Shown: piece after piece, positions 54,234-63,590 of the stretch
How positions within the stretch are numbered: position 1 is the stretch's first letter
Layout: each line of letters starts with the position of its first letter
Source of the DNA: a gamma proteobacterium HTCC2207
GTDB taxonomy: Bacteria; Pseudomonadota; Gammaproteobacteria; Pseudomonadales; Porticoccaceae
Reading direction: 5' to 3'
Length of the DNA: 64,000 nt
NCBI GenBank assembly: GCA_905182265.1
Contig: CAJJAO010000003.1
Coordinates: forward strand, 1-64,000
The notes under the pieces: generated by a model
What the model was told of the DNA's origin: nothing
Databases searched by the model: none
Seen by the model: only the letters and a program-made list of their open reading frames with translations
Position numbers and translations under genes: made by a program

Positions 54234-56015
54234 ATGTATCGAACAACCTATTGTGGACTTGTTAGAAGCGCTCATATTGACGAAGAGATTACAATTTGTG
54301 GCTGGGTGGACCGTCGCCGTGACCACGGTGGTGTCATTTTTCTCGACCTTCGTGATCGCGAGGGCATTGTGCAGGTCGTATTTGATTCTGACGCCGGAGA
54401 ATTTTTTACTCAGGCTGATAAGGTTCGTTCGGAATACGTTTTAAAGGTCACAGGAAAAGTTAGAGCCCGAAGTGAAGCTACTATAAATGCCAATATGGGC
54501 ACTGGTGAGATTGAAGTTTACGGGACCCACCTAGAGATTTTGAATACTGCGGAAACCCCGCCGTTTCAGCTAGATGATCATATTACCGTCGGCGAAGATG
54601 TGCGTTTGAAGCACCGCTATATGGATTTGCGTCGTACTCAGATGCAGAACAGCATGCGTTTTCGTTCCAAGATAACCGCGTCTATCCGCAACTATCTGGT
54701 TGATCATGGTTTCTTAGATATCGAAACCCCAATTATGACTAGAGCGACTCCAGAGGGTGCTCGGGATTACTTGATTCCTTCGCGCACTCACCCCGGGCAG
54801 TTTTTTGCCATGCCCCAGTCGCCCCAGTTATTTAAACAGTTACTTATGGTGGCTGGTTTTGATCGCTATTATCAGATTGCCAAATGTTTCCGTGACGAAG
54901 ACTTGCGGGCAGATCGTCAGCCAGAATTTACCCAGATTGATATAGAGGCCTCTTTTATTGATGAAGGGGACATTATGTCGATCACTGAAACCATGATCAC
55001 TGGCATTTTCTCTGAGCACATGGGTGTTGATTTTGATGCGTTTCCGCGCATGACCTATGCAGATGCAATGCATCGCTATGGTTCAGATAAACCGGATTTA
55101 CGCATTCCCCTAGAGCTGGTCGAAATCAAAGACCTGCTCAAAGATATCGAGTTCAAAGTATTTGCTGGCCCAGCTAACGACCCAGCTTGCCGTGTTACTG
55201 CCCTAAAAGTGCAGGGCGGTGCCGAGATATCACGCAAGCAGATCGACGACTACACCAAATTTGTCAGTATCTATGGTGCCAAAGGTTTGGCTTGGATTAA
55301 GGTTAACGCCATTGAGACTGGTATAGAAGGCTTACAGTCACCAATCATTAAGTTCTTGGGCGATGAAGTGACCATGAATATCATGGAGCGTCTGGGTGCA
55401 AAGAATGGCGATATCGTCTTCTTTGGCGCAGATAAAGCCAATGTAGTTTCTGAAGCACTAGGCGCATTGCGCTGTAAAGTGGGCGAAGACTTAAACCTAT
55501 ATACCTGTGAATGGGCGCCGATGTGGGTGATTGATTTCCCCATGTTTGAAACGACGGATAACGGCGGCCTGACGCCGTTGCATCATCCCTTTACCGCACC
55601 TTCATGCTCGGTTGAAGCATTGCAGGCAGATCCAGCTAATGCATTGTCTCGGGCCTACGATATGGTTCTTAACGGCTGTGAGTTGGGTGGTGGTTCTATT
55701 CGTATCCACGATCAAGCGATGCAGGGAGTGGTCTTCGACGTGCTGGGTATAGGCGAAGAAGAGCAGCGCGAGAAGTTTGGCTTCTTGTTGGATGCGCTTA
55801 AGCATGGTGCTCCGCCCCATGGTGGACTGGCCTTTGGCCTTGACCGTTTGATTATGCTGATGGTGGGTGCTGACAGTATTCGCGACGTTATTGCCTTCCC
55901 GAAAACTCAGTCTGCAGCCTGTCTGTTGACCAATGCCCCAGGTACAGTGGAAGCGGCACAGTTGCGCGACCTGAATATTAAGTTGCGTGTCACGGAAGAG
56001 AAGAGTTCAAGTTAA
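54234..56015 (+). CDS. aspS: Aspartyl-tRNA synthetase
   Basis: A bacterial-type class-II synthetase of 593 residues. An N-terminal OB-fold anticodon domain ([30 protein letters not shown]), motif 2 [18 protein letters not shown], the GAD insert (about 290–420) and motif 3 [28 protein letters not shown] precedes the ATG. FmdB gene upstream and yebC downstream, the usual order. Whether it is discriminating (Asp only) or also charges tRNA-Asn cannot be seen here. Confidence 0.97.
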   Translation: MYRTTYCGLVRSAHIDEEITICGWVDRRRDHGGVIFLDLRDREGIVQVVFDSDAGEFFTQADKVRSEYVLKVTGKVRARSEATINANMGTGEIEVYGTHLEILNTAETPPFQLDDHITVGEDVRLKHRYMDLRRTQMQNSMRFRSKITASIRNYLVDHGFLDIETPIMTRATPEGARDYLIPSRTHPGQFFAMPQSPQLFKQLLMVAGFDRYYQIAKCFRDEDLRADRQPEFTQIDIEASFIDEGDIMSITETMITGIFSEHMGVDFDAFPRMTYADAMHRYGSDKPDLRIPLELVEIKDLLKDIEFKVFAGPANDPACRVTALKVQGGAEISRKQIDDYTKFVSIYGAKGLAWIKVNAIETGIEGLQSPIIKFLGDEVTMNIMERLGAKNGDIVFFGADKANVVSEALGALRCKVGEDLNLYTCEWAPMWVIDFPMFETTDNGGLTPLHHPFTAPSCSVEALQADPANALSRAYDMVLNGCELGGGSIRIHDQAMQGVVFDVLGIGEEEQREKFGFLLDALKHGAPPHGGLAFGLDRLIMLMVGADSIRDVIAFPKTQSAACLLTNAPGTVEAAQLRDLNIKLRVTEEKSSS

Positions 56016-56044
56016 TTACCCATAGTTAACAACGGAGGTTTTTG

Positions 56045-56791
56045 ATGGCAGGTCATAGTAAGTGGGCCAATATTAAACATCGCAAGGCGGCGCAGGATGC
56101 GAAGCGCGGGAAAGTATTCACCAAGCTTATTCGTGAGCTGGTGGTAGCGGCGAAAGCGGGAGGGCCAAGCCCCGATGATAATCCGCGACTCAGAGCGGCG
56201 GTAGACAAAGCTCTGGGTGCCAACATGAAGCGCGATACCTTGGACAAAGCTATAGCTCGGGGAGCTGGCGCTGACGACGGCGAAAATTATGACGAGATCA
56301 CCTACGAAGGCTATGCCTCAGGTGGTGTTGCAGTACTAGTGGAATGCATGACCGATAATCGCAACCGCACCGCGGGTGATGTACGGCATGCTTTTGCCAA
56401 GCGTGGTGGCAACCTAGGTACTGACGGCTCGGTGGCTTATTTGTTTAATCGCATTGGGCAGATAAGTTATGAGCCCGGTGTCGACGAAGAAGTATTGATG
56501 GATGCTGCCCTAGAGGCTGGCGCTGAAGACGTTAAAACTCATGATGATGGCTCCGTCGATGTGGAGACCAGCTTCGAAGATTATTTAACCGTTAAAGATG
56601 CCCTTGTGGCTGCCGGTCTTGACCCTGTGCATGCAGAGATTACAATGCTGGCCGACATTACTGTTCCTATGGATAAAGAGGGGGCAGAGAAGCTGTTGGA
56701 TATGATTGACGGCTTAGAAGATTTGGATGATGTGCAGAACGTGTATACCAATGCAGAGATTCCCGATGATGTAATGGAAGCCCTTAGCTGA
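56045..56791 (+). CDS. yebC: YebC/TACO1-family protein
   Basis: A 248-residue protein: [32 protein letters not shown] and the [39 protein letters not shown] block are canonical. Such proteins act in translation (relief of polyproline stalling) or as regulators; in gammaproteobacteria yebC precedes ruvC. ATG 56045 is chosen over TTG 56042 because GGAGG ends six bases before it and homologues start MAGHSKW. Its final codons (GAAGCCCTTAGC TGA) seed the tandem array downstream. Confidence 0.96.
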   Translation: MAGHSKWANIKHRKAAQDAKRGKVFTKLIRELVVAAKAGGPSPDDNPRLRAAVDKALGANMKRDTLDKAIARGAGADDGENYDEITYEGYASGGVAVLVECMTDNRNRTAGDVRHAFAKRGGNLGTDGSVAYLFNRIGQISYEPGVDEEVLMDAALEAGAEDVKTHDDGSVDVETSFEDYLTVKDALVAAGLDPVHAEITMLADITVPMDKEGAEKLLDMIDGLEDLDDVQNVYTNAEIPDDVMEALS

Positions 56792-56884
56792 TAAGTTTAT
56801 GCAAAGCCCTTAGCTAGGTGTATGGAAAGCCCTTAGCCAAGGAATAAGAAGGCCCTTAGCCAAGGAATAAAAAGCCCTTAGTAG
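56776..56884 (+). repeat. Five-copy AGCCCTTAGC array from the yebC 3' end
   Basis: AGCCCTTAGC at 56779 (inside the last codons of yebC), 56805 and 56828, GGCCCTTAGC at 56851 and AGCCCTTAGT at 56873. Spacing is 26, 23, 23 and 22 bases. Copies two to four retain ATGGAAA or GGAATAA flanks. Confidence 0.92.
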
Positions 56885-56946
56885 GCCGTTACTGAATTAC
56901 CAACACCCTAAACTCAAACGAGTAATCATTAAACGAGGTTATACCG

Positions 56947-57516
56947 ATGAAAGTTATAAAGAAAACTAAAGACTACGTTGTTTACCAGAAGGCCAGTGGC
57001 CGTTACGCGGTAAAAGATTCAAACAAAAAATGGGTTAATGCAGACGAGAAGATTAAGATTCTGCTAGCCGAAGGACTTATTAAAGCTGTTATGCCTGCTG
57101 CTCCAGTCGTTGAAGAAGCGCCTGTTGAAGAAGTTGCGGCTGAAGCGGCTCCTGTTGCTGAAGAAGCAGCTCCTGCTGTAGTAGAAGAGACGGCTCCAGC
57201 TGTTGAAGAAGCTGCTCCAGTTGCCGAAGAAGCACCTGTTGTAGAAGAAGCTGCTCCAGTTGCTGAAGAAGCTCCTGCTGTAGAAGAAGCGGCTCCAGTT
57301 GCTGAAGAAGCGCCCGTAGTAGAAGAAGCGGCTCCAGTTGCTGAAGAAGCTCCCGTTGCTGAAGAAGCGGCTCCAGCTGCAGAAGAAGCGCCTGCGGCTA
57401 AAGAAGAGCCTAAAGCTAAGGCAGCACCTAAAGCCAAAGCAGCTCCTAAAGCTAAGGCAGCACCTAAAGCTAAAGCAGCGCCAAAAGCTAAAGCGGCACC
57501 AAAAGCAGAAGACTAA
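56947..57516 (+). CDS. Glu/Ala/Pro/Val repeat protein with conserved N-terminus
   Basis: A 189-residue protein. The first ~52 residues (MKVIKKTKDYVVYQKASGRYAVKDSNKKWVNADEKIKILLAEGLIK) look like a small folded domain. The rest is repeats: EEAPVVEEAAPVA-type acidic decapeptides (about 60–148), then PKAKAA repeats (about 152–186), so the charge switches from acidic to strongly basic. No signal peptide or span. It has a consensus-like GAGGTTATACCG before the ATG and a strong terminator after it. Function unknown; the tail recalls histone-like or ribosome-associated acidic/basic linkers. Confidence 0.85.
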   Translation: MKVIKKTKDYVVYQKASGRYAVKDSNKKWVNADEKIKILLAEGLIKAVMPAAPVVEEAPVEEVAAEAAPVAEEAAPAVVEETAPAVEEAAPVAEEAPVVEEAAPVAEEAPAVEEAAPVAEEAPVVEEAAPVAEEAPVAEEAAPAAEEAPAAKEEPKAKAAPKAKAAPKAKAAPKAKAAPKAKAAPKAED

Positions 57517-57559
57517 GATCGCAACCGCTTTTGCGGCTGTCTTTAATCTGTCTGTTACG

Positions 57560-57594
57560 AAAAGCCCTCTGAATACTCTTCAGGGGGCTTTTTT
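57560..57594 (+). terminator. Terminator after the acidic/basic repeat gene
   Basis: AAAGCCCTCTGAA (57561–57573) pairs with TTCAGGGGGCTTT, with a 5-base loop and one wobble, and runs into T6. It separates this gene from ruvC. Confidence 0.93.
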
Positions 57595-57656
57595 AATGGT
57601 TGACTGATCGCTGTGCGATTGCAACACTCTGCGACAACTTAAAGACAAGCATCTCC

Positions 57657-58181
57657 ATGACTCGAATAATTGGCATTGACCCAGGTTCAAGGCGCACCGG
57701 CTACGGTGTGATTGATGTTGTGGGCAGCAAAATTACCTATGTCACCAGCGGTATCATCCGCTTGCCAGAAGAGTCTCTCGCCCGTCGTCTAGGTATTATC
57801 TTCGATGGTGTTACGCAGATTATTGGCGAGTATCAGCCCCAGCATATGGGCATAGAAGAAGTCTTTGTCGCCCATAATCCTGGCTCTGCCTTAAAACTGG
57901 GGCAGGCGAGGGGTGCTGCAATTGTTGCGGGGGTGAATGCCAAGTTGCCGGTCGGGGAATACTCTGCCCGAAGTGTTAAAAAGGCCGTGGTGGGTACCGG
58001 AGCGGCAGATAAAACTCAGGTACAGATGATGATAGTGCAGCTGCTAAAGCTGTCTGAGTCACCAGCAGAAGATGCGGCGGATGCCCTAGCAGTAGCCATA
58101 TGTCATGCCCATAGTATGCGCACTAATGAAGCGCTGGCTGGCTCTGGTGTTAAAGGCTATGCTCGCGGCCGACTTAAATAG
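57657..58181 (+). CDS. ruvC: Holliday junction resolvase RuvC
   Basis: Cuts Holliday junctions. A 174-residue RNase-H-fold enzyme: MTRIIGIDPGSRRTGYGV (Asp7), MGIEEVFVAHNPGSALKLGQARG (Glu), and a C-terminal acidic pair in SPAEDAADALAVAICHAH. The start at ATG 57657 gives the standard N-terminus; the longer frame from 57600 would overlap the terminator region. It leads ruvC–ruvA–ruvB, with 33 bases to ruvA. Confidence 0.97.
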   Translation: MTRIIGIDPGSRRTGYGVIDVVGSKITYVTSGIIRLPEESLARRLGIIFDGVTQIIGEYQPQHMGIEEVFVAHNPGSALKLGQARGAAIVAGVNAKLPVGEYSARSVKKAVVGTGAADKTQVQMMIVQLLKLSESPAEDAADALAVAICHAHSMRTNEALAGSGVKGYARGRLK

Positions 58182-58214
58182 AACCCACAGACTAAATAAG
58201 GCAATCGACAGATT

Positions 58215-58814
58215 ATGATTGGACGACTTCAAGGTACAGTGCTGCATAAGCAGGCCCCAGATTTACTACTGGACGTTCAGGGGGTGGGCTACGAGGTATT
58301 AGTTTCTCTGAGTACTTTTTTTGCCGTGCCCGCTGTTGGTGAGTCAGTTGTTTTGCATACCCATTTCGTCGTGCGCGAAGACGCCCAGTTGCTGTTTGGC
58401 TTTTCTGAGCTCGCAGAGCGGGCGCTATTTCGTCATCTCATTAAGGTCAATGGTGTGGGCCCCAAAATGGCTCTGGCCATTCTTTCTGGCATGTCCGCTT
58501 CTGAGTTTGCTCAGAGCGTCCTTAATAACGATGTCGCCACGCTGGTTAAACTGCCCGGTGTGGGTAAAAAGACAGCTGAGCGTCTAGTGATTGAGATGCG
58601 TGACAGAGTGGGTGATATTGATGCCACTAATGCTACAGGCGGTGCGGTATCCGCAAAGCCGCCAGGCATTGCCGAAGAGGCCGAGAGCGCATTGATTGCT
58701 CTGGGCTACAAACCTCAGGACGCCACCAAGATGGTCAGCAGGGCCATCAGCGATGATATCTCCAGTCCAGAACAGCTTATTAGAGCTGCGCTAAAAAGCA
58801 TGGTATCCAAGTAG
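58215..58814 (+). CDS. ruvA: Holliday junction branch migration protein RuvA
   Basis: Tetrameric junction-binding subunit, 199 residues. The N-terminal OB domain ([30 protein letters not shown]), two helix-hairpin-helix motifs ([16 protein letters not shown] and [19 protein letters not shown]) and the C-terminal RuvB-binding domain ([20 protein letters not shown]) are all present. Confidence 0.97.
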   Translation: MIGRLQGTVLHKQAPDLLLDVQGVGYEVLVSLSTFFAVPAVGESVVLHTHFVVREDAQLLFGFSELAERALFRHLIKVNGVGPKMALAILSGMSASEFAQSVLNNDVATLVKLPGVGKKTAERLVIEMRDRVGDIDATNATGGAVSAKPPGIAEEAESALIALGYKPQDATKMVSRAISDDISSPEQLIRAALKSMVSK

Positions 58815-58922
58815 ACGGCAAAAGCAGCTATTTACCTAGCTCAAGGGCTAGTCCCAGAGTAAAGCTAGTGAAAATTACAAGTCATCAAGGTATGCTTACA
58901 GGCAAATTTGAGATGGCGCCCA

Positions 58923-59960
58923 ATGATAGAACCTGATCGACTTATTTCCGCAGATACTTCCGTTAGCGAAGAGCGTTTTGACCGCGCTCTGCGTCCGACT
59001 GCGCTCGCCGAATATGTGGGTCAGCCGGCAGTTAAAGAGCAGTTGCAGATATTTATTGAAGCGGCCCGCAAGCGTGGCGAACCTCTTGATCATACTTTGG
59101 TATTTGGCCCCCCAGGCTTAGGTAAAACCACCTTGGCCCATATTATTGCTAACGAAATGCAAGTAGACCTGAAAACCACCTCTGGACCCGTACTTGAGAA
59201 GGCCGGCGATTTGGCCGCCTTGCTCACCAATCTAGAGGCAGGGGATGTACTGTTTATTGATGAGATTCATCGTCTGAGCCCAGTGGTTGAAGAAATTCTC
59301 TACCCAGCCCTAGAAGATTATCAGCTAGATATTGTTATAGGAGAGGGCCCTGCAGCCCGTTCAATCAAGTTAGACCTGCCACCTTTTACCTTGGTCGGGG
59401 CGACCACCAGAGCTGGTCTACTGACCTCACCGCTGCGTGATCGCTTCGGTATTGTCCAGCGTCTTGAGTTTTACTCCGTTGAAGATCTCACCAGCATTGT
59501 GAAGCGCGCTGGAGATATTCTTGAAGTGCCCATAGACGATAGTGGCGCCCAAGAAATTGCCCGCCGTGCTCGGGGCACACCTCGGATAGCTAATAGGCTT
59601 CTGCGCCGTGTGCGTGACTATGCCGAAGTGAAAGGCGATGGCTCCGTAGACAAGGCAATTGCCGATGCTGCGTTGAATATGCTCAAAGTAGATGAGAGCG
59701 GCTTTGATCATTCAGATAGAAGACTGTTACTTACCCTGATGGAAAAATTTGACGGTGGCCCCGTCGGTGTCGACAGCCTCGCAGCAGCACTAAGCGAAGA
59801 GCGCGGCACCATTGAAGATGTTCTTGAGCCCTATCTGATTCAGCAGGGCTATTTAATGCGCACATCCAGGGGGCGCATGGCGACACGCATGGCCTACGAG
59901 CATTTTGGCCTCAAGAGCCCTAAGCGTATTCAAGACCAGCTGGATATTTTGGATGACTGA
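58923..59960 (+). CDS. ruvB: Holliday junction helicase RuvB
   Basis: AAA+ motor that drives branch migration with Ruv[35 protein letters not shown] is the standard start, so ATG 58923 is preferred to the in-frame TTG at 58908. Walker [10 protein letters not shown], Walker [10 protein letters not shown], sensor [18 protein letters not shown] and the C-terminal winged helix ([21 protein letters not shown]) are intact. 345 residues. It ends inside the ybgC start. Confidence 0.97.
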   Translation: MIEPDRLISADTSVSEERFDRALRPTALAEYVGQPAVKEQLQIFIEAARKRGEPLDHTLVFGPPGLGKTTLAHIIANEMQVDLKTTSGPVLEKAGDLAALLTNLEAGDVLFIDEIHRLSPVVEEILYPALEDYQLDIVIGEGPAARSIKLDLPPFTLVGATTRAGLLTSPLRDRFGIVQRLEFYSVEDLTSIVKRAGDILEVPIDDSGAQEIARRARGTPRIANRLLRRVRDYAEVKGDGSVDKAIADAALNMLKVDESGFDHSDRRLLLTLMEKFDGGPVGVDSLAAALSEERGTIEDVLEPYLIQQGYLMRTSRGRMATRMAYEHFGLKSPKRIQDQLDILDD

Positions 59961-60354
59961 TTTTGCCTTGCCGATTCGTGTCTATGTAGAGGATACCGAC
60001 GCCGGTGGCATTGTGTTCTACGCCAACTACCTAAAATATATGGAACGGGCGCGCACCGAGCTAATGCGTAGTCTAGGCTATGACAAACCGGCACTGTTTG
60101 ACGGCCTGCAATTTGTCGTCCGCGGTGTGGAACTGCTCTACCACAAACCGGCAGTACTTGATGACGAGATACTGGTGACGGCACGGTTTGAGAAAGTTTC
60201 CCGGGTCACGTTCACTATGAGCCAGCAAGTTTTTTGCGGTGACGAATTATTGGTTGAGGGCACTATTAAAGTGGCCTGCATCGATGTGCAAAACAAACGC
60301 CCCTGTGGCATACCAAAACCTATGTTTGAAACCTTAAAAAGCCACCTCGGCTAA
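59953..60354 (+). CDS. ybgC: YbgC acyl-CoA thioesterase
   Basis: A hot-dog-fold thioesterase of 133 residues linked to the Tol-Pal system. The signature [25 protein letters not shown] contains the catalytic Asp. The ATG (59953) overlaps the ruvB stop by 8 bases (ATGACTGA). tolQ follows after 15 bases. The order ybgC–tolQRAB–pal is canonical. Confidence 0.96.
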   Translation: MTDFALPIRVYVEDTDAGGIVFYANYLKYMERARTELMRSLGYDKPALFDGLQFVVRGVELLYHKPAVLDDEILVTARFEKVSRVTFTMSQQVFCGDELLVEGTIKVACIDVQNKRPCGIPKPMFETLKSHLG

Positions 60355-60369
60355 ATTGGAGTTTATCTG

Positions 60370-61059
60370 GTGAACGAAGAAAACATGTCGATACTCGCGC
60401 TCATGACCAATGCGAGTTTTTTAGTCCAGGCAGTGATGGGCATATTGTTTATTGCCTCGATCATGTCGTGGATAATGATTGTCCAGCGGGGCATATTTTT
60501 GAACGGCGCCCAGCGTAGCTTCCGTGAATTTGAAGATACTTTCTGGTCTGGCGTAGATCTCAATAAGCTCTATCAGGAGCTCACAGATAGGGCCTTGCAA
60601 AACGGCGCTATCGACGGCATCGAAAATGTCTTTCGTGCGGGCTTTCGGGAATTTAACCGCCTAGCTCAAACCGATAAAGCAGACCCAGACGCAGTGATGG
60701 AAGGCACGGATCGTGCAATGCGCGTGGCCCTAAGTCGCGAAGATGAAAAGCTTAGTGCCAATCTGCCATTTCTGGCAAGTGTGGCTTCGGTAAGCCCATA
60801 TATAGGTCTATTTGGCACCGTGTGGGGCATCATGAATTCATTTCGTGGTCTTGCCATGGTGCAGCAGGCGACGCTGGCAACCGTTGCTCCAGGTATCTCT
60901 GAAGCACTGATCGCCACGGCCATGGGCCTATTTGCAGCGATTCCAGCGGTGATTGCCTACAATCGATATTCGGCTAAGGCTGAGGTCATTAACGCCAATT
61001 ACGAGACCTTCTCTGAAGAGTTCTCGAGCATCCTGCATCGTCAGGTTCACGCCCGTTAA
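60370..61059 (+). CDS. tolQ: Tol-Pal system protein TolQ
   Basis: Proton-channel subunit of the Tol machine, 229 residues with three spans (about 16–37, 137–158 and 170–192). NLPFLASVASVSPYIGLFGTVWGIMNSFRGLA is the conserved pore region. The start is GTG 60370, with TTGGAG nine bases upstream. With TolR it uses the proton gradient to energise TolA for outer-membrane constriction at division. Confidence 0.96.
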   Translation: MNEENMSILALMTNASFLVQAVMGILFIASIMSWIMIVQRGIFLNGAQRSFREFEDTFWSGVDLNKLYQELTDRALQNGAIDGIENVFRAGFREFNRLAQTDKADPDAVMEGTDRAMRVALSREDEKLSANLPFLASVASVSPYIGLFGTVWGIMNSFRGLAMVQQATLATVAPGISEALIATAMGLFAAIPAVIAYNRYSAKAEVINANYETFSEEFSSILHRQVHAR

Positions 61060-61079
61060 TCTTGTTGGAGGCATAGGCT

Positions 61080-61502
61080 GTGAAGCATAAAAAACCGAAA
61101 CGCAAACTGGTCGCTGAAATCAATGTGGTTCCCTATATTGATGTGACTCTGGTGTTGCTGGTGGTGTTTATGATTACCGCGCCGCTGCTTATGCAGGGCG
61201 TCAAGGTCGAGTTGCCAGATGCTAACTCAGCACCAATGGATACCAAAGACCAAGACCCTTTTATTGTGTCTATCAAGGCTGACCGTAGCTATTGGATCGA
61301 CGTTAAGGGCAATAACAAAACCGAAACCCTGGCGGTCATTAAAGACCGCGTGGCCAAAGTGCTGCGCCAGAAGCCGGGAACCCCTATTTTAGTCTGGGGT
61401 GACAGTGCTGTTGAATATGGTGCTGTGGTTAACTTGATGAGCGAGCTACAGCTGGCAGGAGCGTCCTCAGTGGGTCTGGTGACAGAGCCCCCCAGCAAAT
61501 AG
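61080..61502 (+). CDS. tolR: Tol-Pal system protein TolR
   Basis: A 140-residue ExbD/TolR-family protein. One N-terminal span containing the proton-relay Asp in INVVPYIDVTLVLLVVFMITAPLLMQGV; periplasmic domain to the end, with AVVNLMSELQLAGASSVGLVTEPP. The start is GTG at 61080 with GGAGG 12 bases upstream. tolA starts one base after the stop. Confidence 0.96.
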   Translation: MKHKKPKRKLVAEINVVPYIDVTLVLLVVFMITAPLLMQGVKVELPDANSAPMDTKDQDPFIVSIKADRSYWIDVKGNNKTETLAVIKDRVAKVLRQKPGTPILVWGDSAVEYGAVVNLMSELQLAGASSVGLVTEPPSK

Positions 61503-61503
61503 T

Positions 61504-62235
61504 ATGAGAAATGTTACCAGCTACTCAACCGGCGCACTGCTGAGCATTATTATCCATGTGGGGGTACTTGCCGCGCTGGTGATCAACTGGGAGTCAGACA
61601 GTAAAAAGGTCATTATTCAGCCCCAATATATTGAGGCCAAGTTGGTTCAGCTAGCACCCAAAAAAACGCCAGTGGTCAAAAAGCCTGCCAAGCCCAAAGT
61701 AGACAGAGCCAAGAAAAAACGCGAGCAGGATAAACGCCGGGCAGATCAAAAAAAGAGAGCGGATAAAAACAAAGCCGAGGCCAAACGTTTGGCAGAGTTA
61801 GAAGCTAAACTAAAAGCAAAGCAGGAAGCTAAACGCAAAGCAGATCAAGCCGAAGCCGAGCGTCAGCGTATCGAGACCGAATTTGCCGAAACATTGGCCC
61901 AAGAACAAGCTGATATCAGTGCCCAAGAAGACCAACAAGTGGCTAATAGCTTTATGCAGCTTATTCGCCAGCGACTATCCCAGAATTGGAGCCGGCCCCC
62001 CAGTGCTCGAAGGGATATGGAGACAATGATCGAGATAAGGCTGGTGCCAACAGGCCGCATCGTTGGTGTGAATGTGGTGAAGTCCAGCGGCGACCTAGCC
62101 TTTGATCGCTCAGTTGAACAGGCGGCATTTAAGGCCGAACAGTTTGAAGAGATAAAACAGCTAGACCCGCGACTATTTGAAAAATATTTTCGTGTTGTTA
62201 AAGTGGCGTTTAGTCCAGAAGATTTAAGGCTATAG
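61504..62235 (+). CDS. tolA: Tol-Pal system protein TolA
   Basis: Links TolQR to TolB/Pal across the periplasm. N-terminal span (about 8–27, GALLSIIIHVGVLAALVINW), a Lys/Ala/Glu coiled coil (about 55–145) and a C-terminal TonB/TolA-like domain (about 150–243, MIEIRLVPTGRIVGVNVVKSSGDLAFDRSVEQAA). At 243 residues it is shorter than E. coli TolA (421) because the helical stalk is short, as in many marine relatives. Confidence 0.95.
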   Translation: MRNVTSYSTGALLSIIIHVGVLAALVINWESDSKKVIIQPQYIEAKLVQLAPKKTPVVKKPAKPKVDRAKKKREQDKRRADQKKRADKNKAEAKRLAELEAKLKAKQEAKRKADQAEAERQRIETEFAETLAQEQADISAQEDQQVANSFMQLIRQRLSQNWSRPPSARRDMETMIEIRLVPTGRIVGVNVVKSSGDLAFDRSVEQAAFKAEQFEEIKQLDPRLFEKYFRVVKVAFSPEDLRL

Positions 62236-62248
62236 AATTAATGGAGAT

Positions 62249-63550
62249 ATGGATTTGAGAAAGCTTTACGGAATACTGTCCCTGACATTTTTACTGGCAC
62301 TGTCTAGCAGCAGCGCCTGGTCTGAGTTAGTTATTCGCGTGACTCAGGGCAACGACAAGCCAACCACCGTTGCCGTGTCGCCCATTGCTTTAAATGGGCT
62401 GCGTATCAAAGAGGATATAGGAGCCATTGTAGAGGCTGACCTTCAGCGCAGCGGGCTTTTCCGCACTACCCCAAGGCGAGATATGCTGGCCTTTCCCTCC
62501 AAAGCTTCCGATGTTTATTTTCGCGACTGGCGCATGTTGGGCAGCGAATATCTGGTGGTAGGCTCCATGAGAACAATCGCAGATGGCCGCTATGAGCTTG
62601 AGTTTAGCTTGTTAAATGTGACCGCCCAGAAGACCGAGTTTAAGCATGCCGTGCGGGGTAGGGTTAATGAGATGCGTGATCTGGCTCATCTGGTCAGTGA
62701 CAAAGTCTATCAAGAAATTACAGGCATACGCGGCGCTTTTTCCACGCGTATTGCCTATGTCACCGCCAACCGAGATTCAGGGAAATTTGTCTACCGCCTT
62801 AATGTGGCAGATGCTGACGGCGCGAGAGAAAAACTCATGCTTGAGTCCTCAGAGCCTATTATGTCGCCGTCTTGGGCCCCTAATGGCAAAGAGCTTGCCT
62901 ACGTGTCTTTCGAAACCGGCCGGCCGGCGATATTTAGACAAAACCTTGTTACCGCTAAGCGTCAGCAGCTAACAAATTATACGGGATTGAATGGAGCACC
63001 GGCTTGGTCGCCAGACGGAAAAAAACTAGCTTTAGTGCTGTCAAAAGACGGCAATCCAGAGATTTATATGCTGGAATTATCCACTTTTAAATTTACCCGT
63101 TTAACCCGTCATTTTGCCATTGATACCGAACCAACCTGGATGTCGGACGGAAATACCCTCTTATTTACCTCAGATCGAGGCGGAACACCCCAGATATACA
63201 AATTAAATGTTGCCACGAGGGCTACAGAACGCCTAACATTTAGGGGTAATTACAACGCACGTCCCAGCTTGGCTCCAGATGGCCGCACATTAGCTCTAGT
63301 TCATCGAGAGTCCTCAACGTTTCATATCGCGTCTTTTGACCTTAAAACCGGTCGAATGATTGAGCTGACAGAGACAAGATTAGATGAATCACCTACTGTT
63401 GCACCTAACGGCGCTATGGTAATGTACGCGACCAAGCAGGGAGATCGTGGTGTACTTGCGGCGGTTTCTTTAGATGTAGGGGTAAGATACGTACTTCCGG
63501 CAAAAAATGGTGATGTGCGGGAACCGGCATGGTCGCCGTTTCTGCAATAA
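62249..63550 (+). CDS. tolB: Tol-Pal system protein TolB
   Basis: Periplasmic beta-propeller that binds Pal and TolA. A signal peptide (about 1–25, cleaved after SAWS), an N-terminal D1/D2 domain and repeated propeller blades (SWAPNGKELAYVSFETGRPAIFRQNL; AWSPDGKKLALVLSKDGNPEIYML). 433 residues. The ATG at 62249 is only two bases after GGAG; the in-frame TTG at 62255 has better spacing (eight bases) and may be the true start, two residues later. Confidence 0.96.
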   Translation: MDLRKLYGILSLTFLLALSSSSAWSELVIRVTQGNDKPTTVAVSPIALNGLRIKEDIGAIVEADLQRSGLFRTTPRRDMLAFPSKASDVYFRDWRMLGSEYLVVGSMRTIADGRYELEFSLLNVTAQKTEFKHAVRGRVNEMRDLAHLVSDKVYQEITGIRGAFSTRIAYVTANRDSGKFVYRLNVADADGAREKLMLESSEPIMSPSWAPNGKELAYVSFETGRPAIFRQNLVTAKRQQLTNYTGLNGAPAWSPDGKKLALVLSKDGNPEIYMLELSTFKFTRLTRHFAIDTEPTWMSDGNTLLFTSDRGGTPQIYKLNVATRATERLTFRGNYNARPSLAPDGRTLALVHRESSTFHIASFDLKTGRMIELTETRLDESPTVAPNGAMVMYATKQGDRGVLAAVSLDVGVRYVLPAKNGDVREPAWSPFLQ

Positions 63551-63590
63551 GAGACTATTTTTTTTAGATAAATAACTCACAGGAGTTAAT

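Noticed and set aside
57003..57437. 144-codon minus-strand ORF of Ala/Ser/Thr/Gly repeats
   Set aside because: Antisense shadow of the GAAGAAGCxxCT repeats of the gene at 56947–57516.
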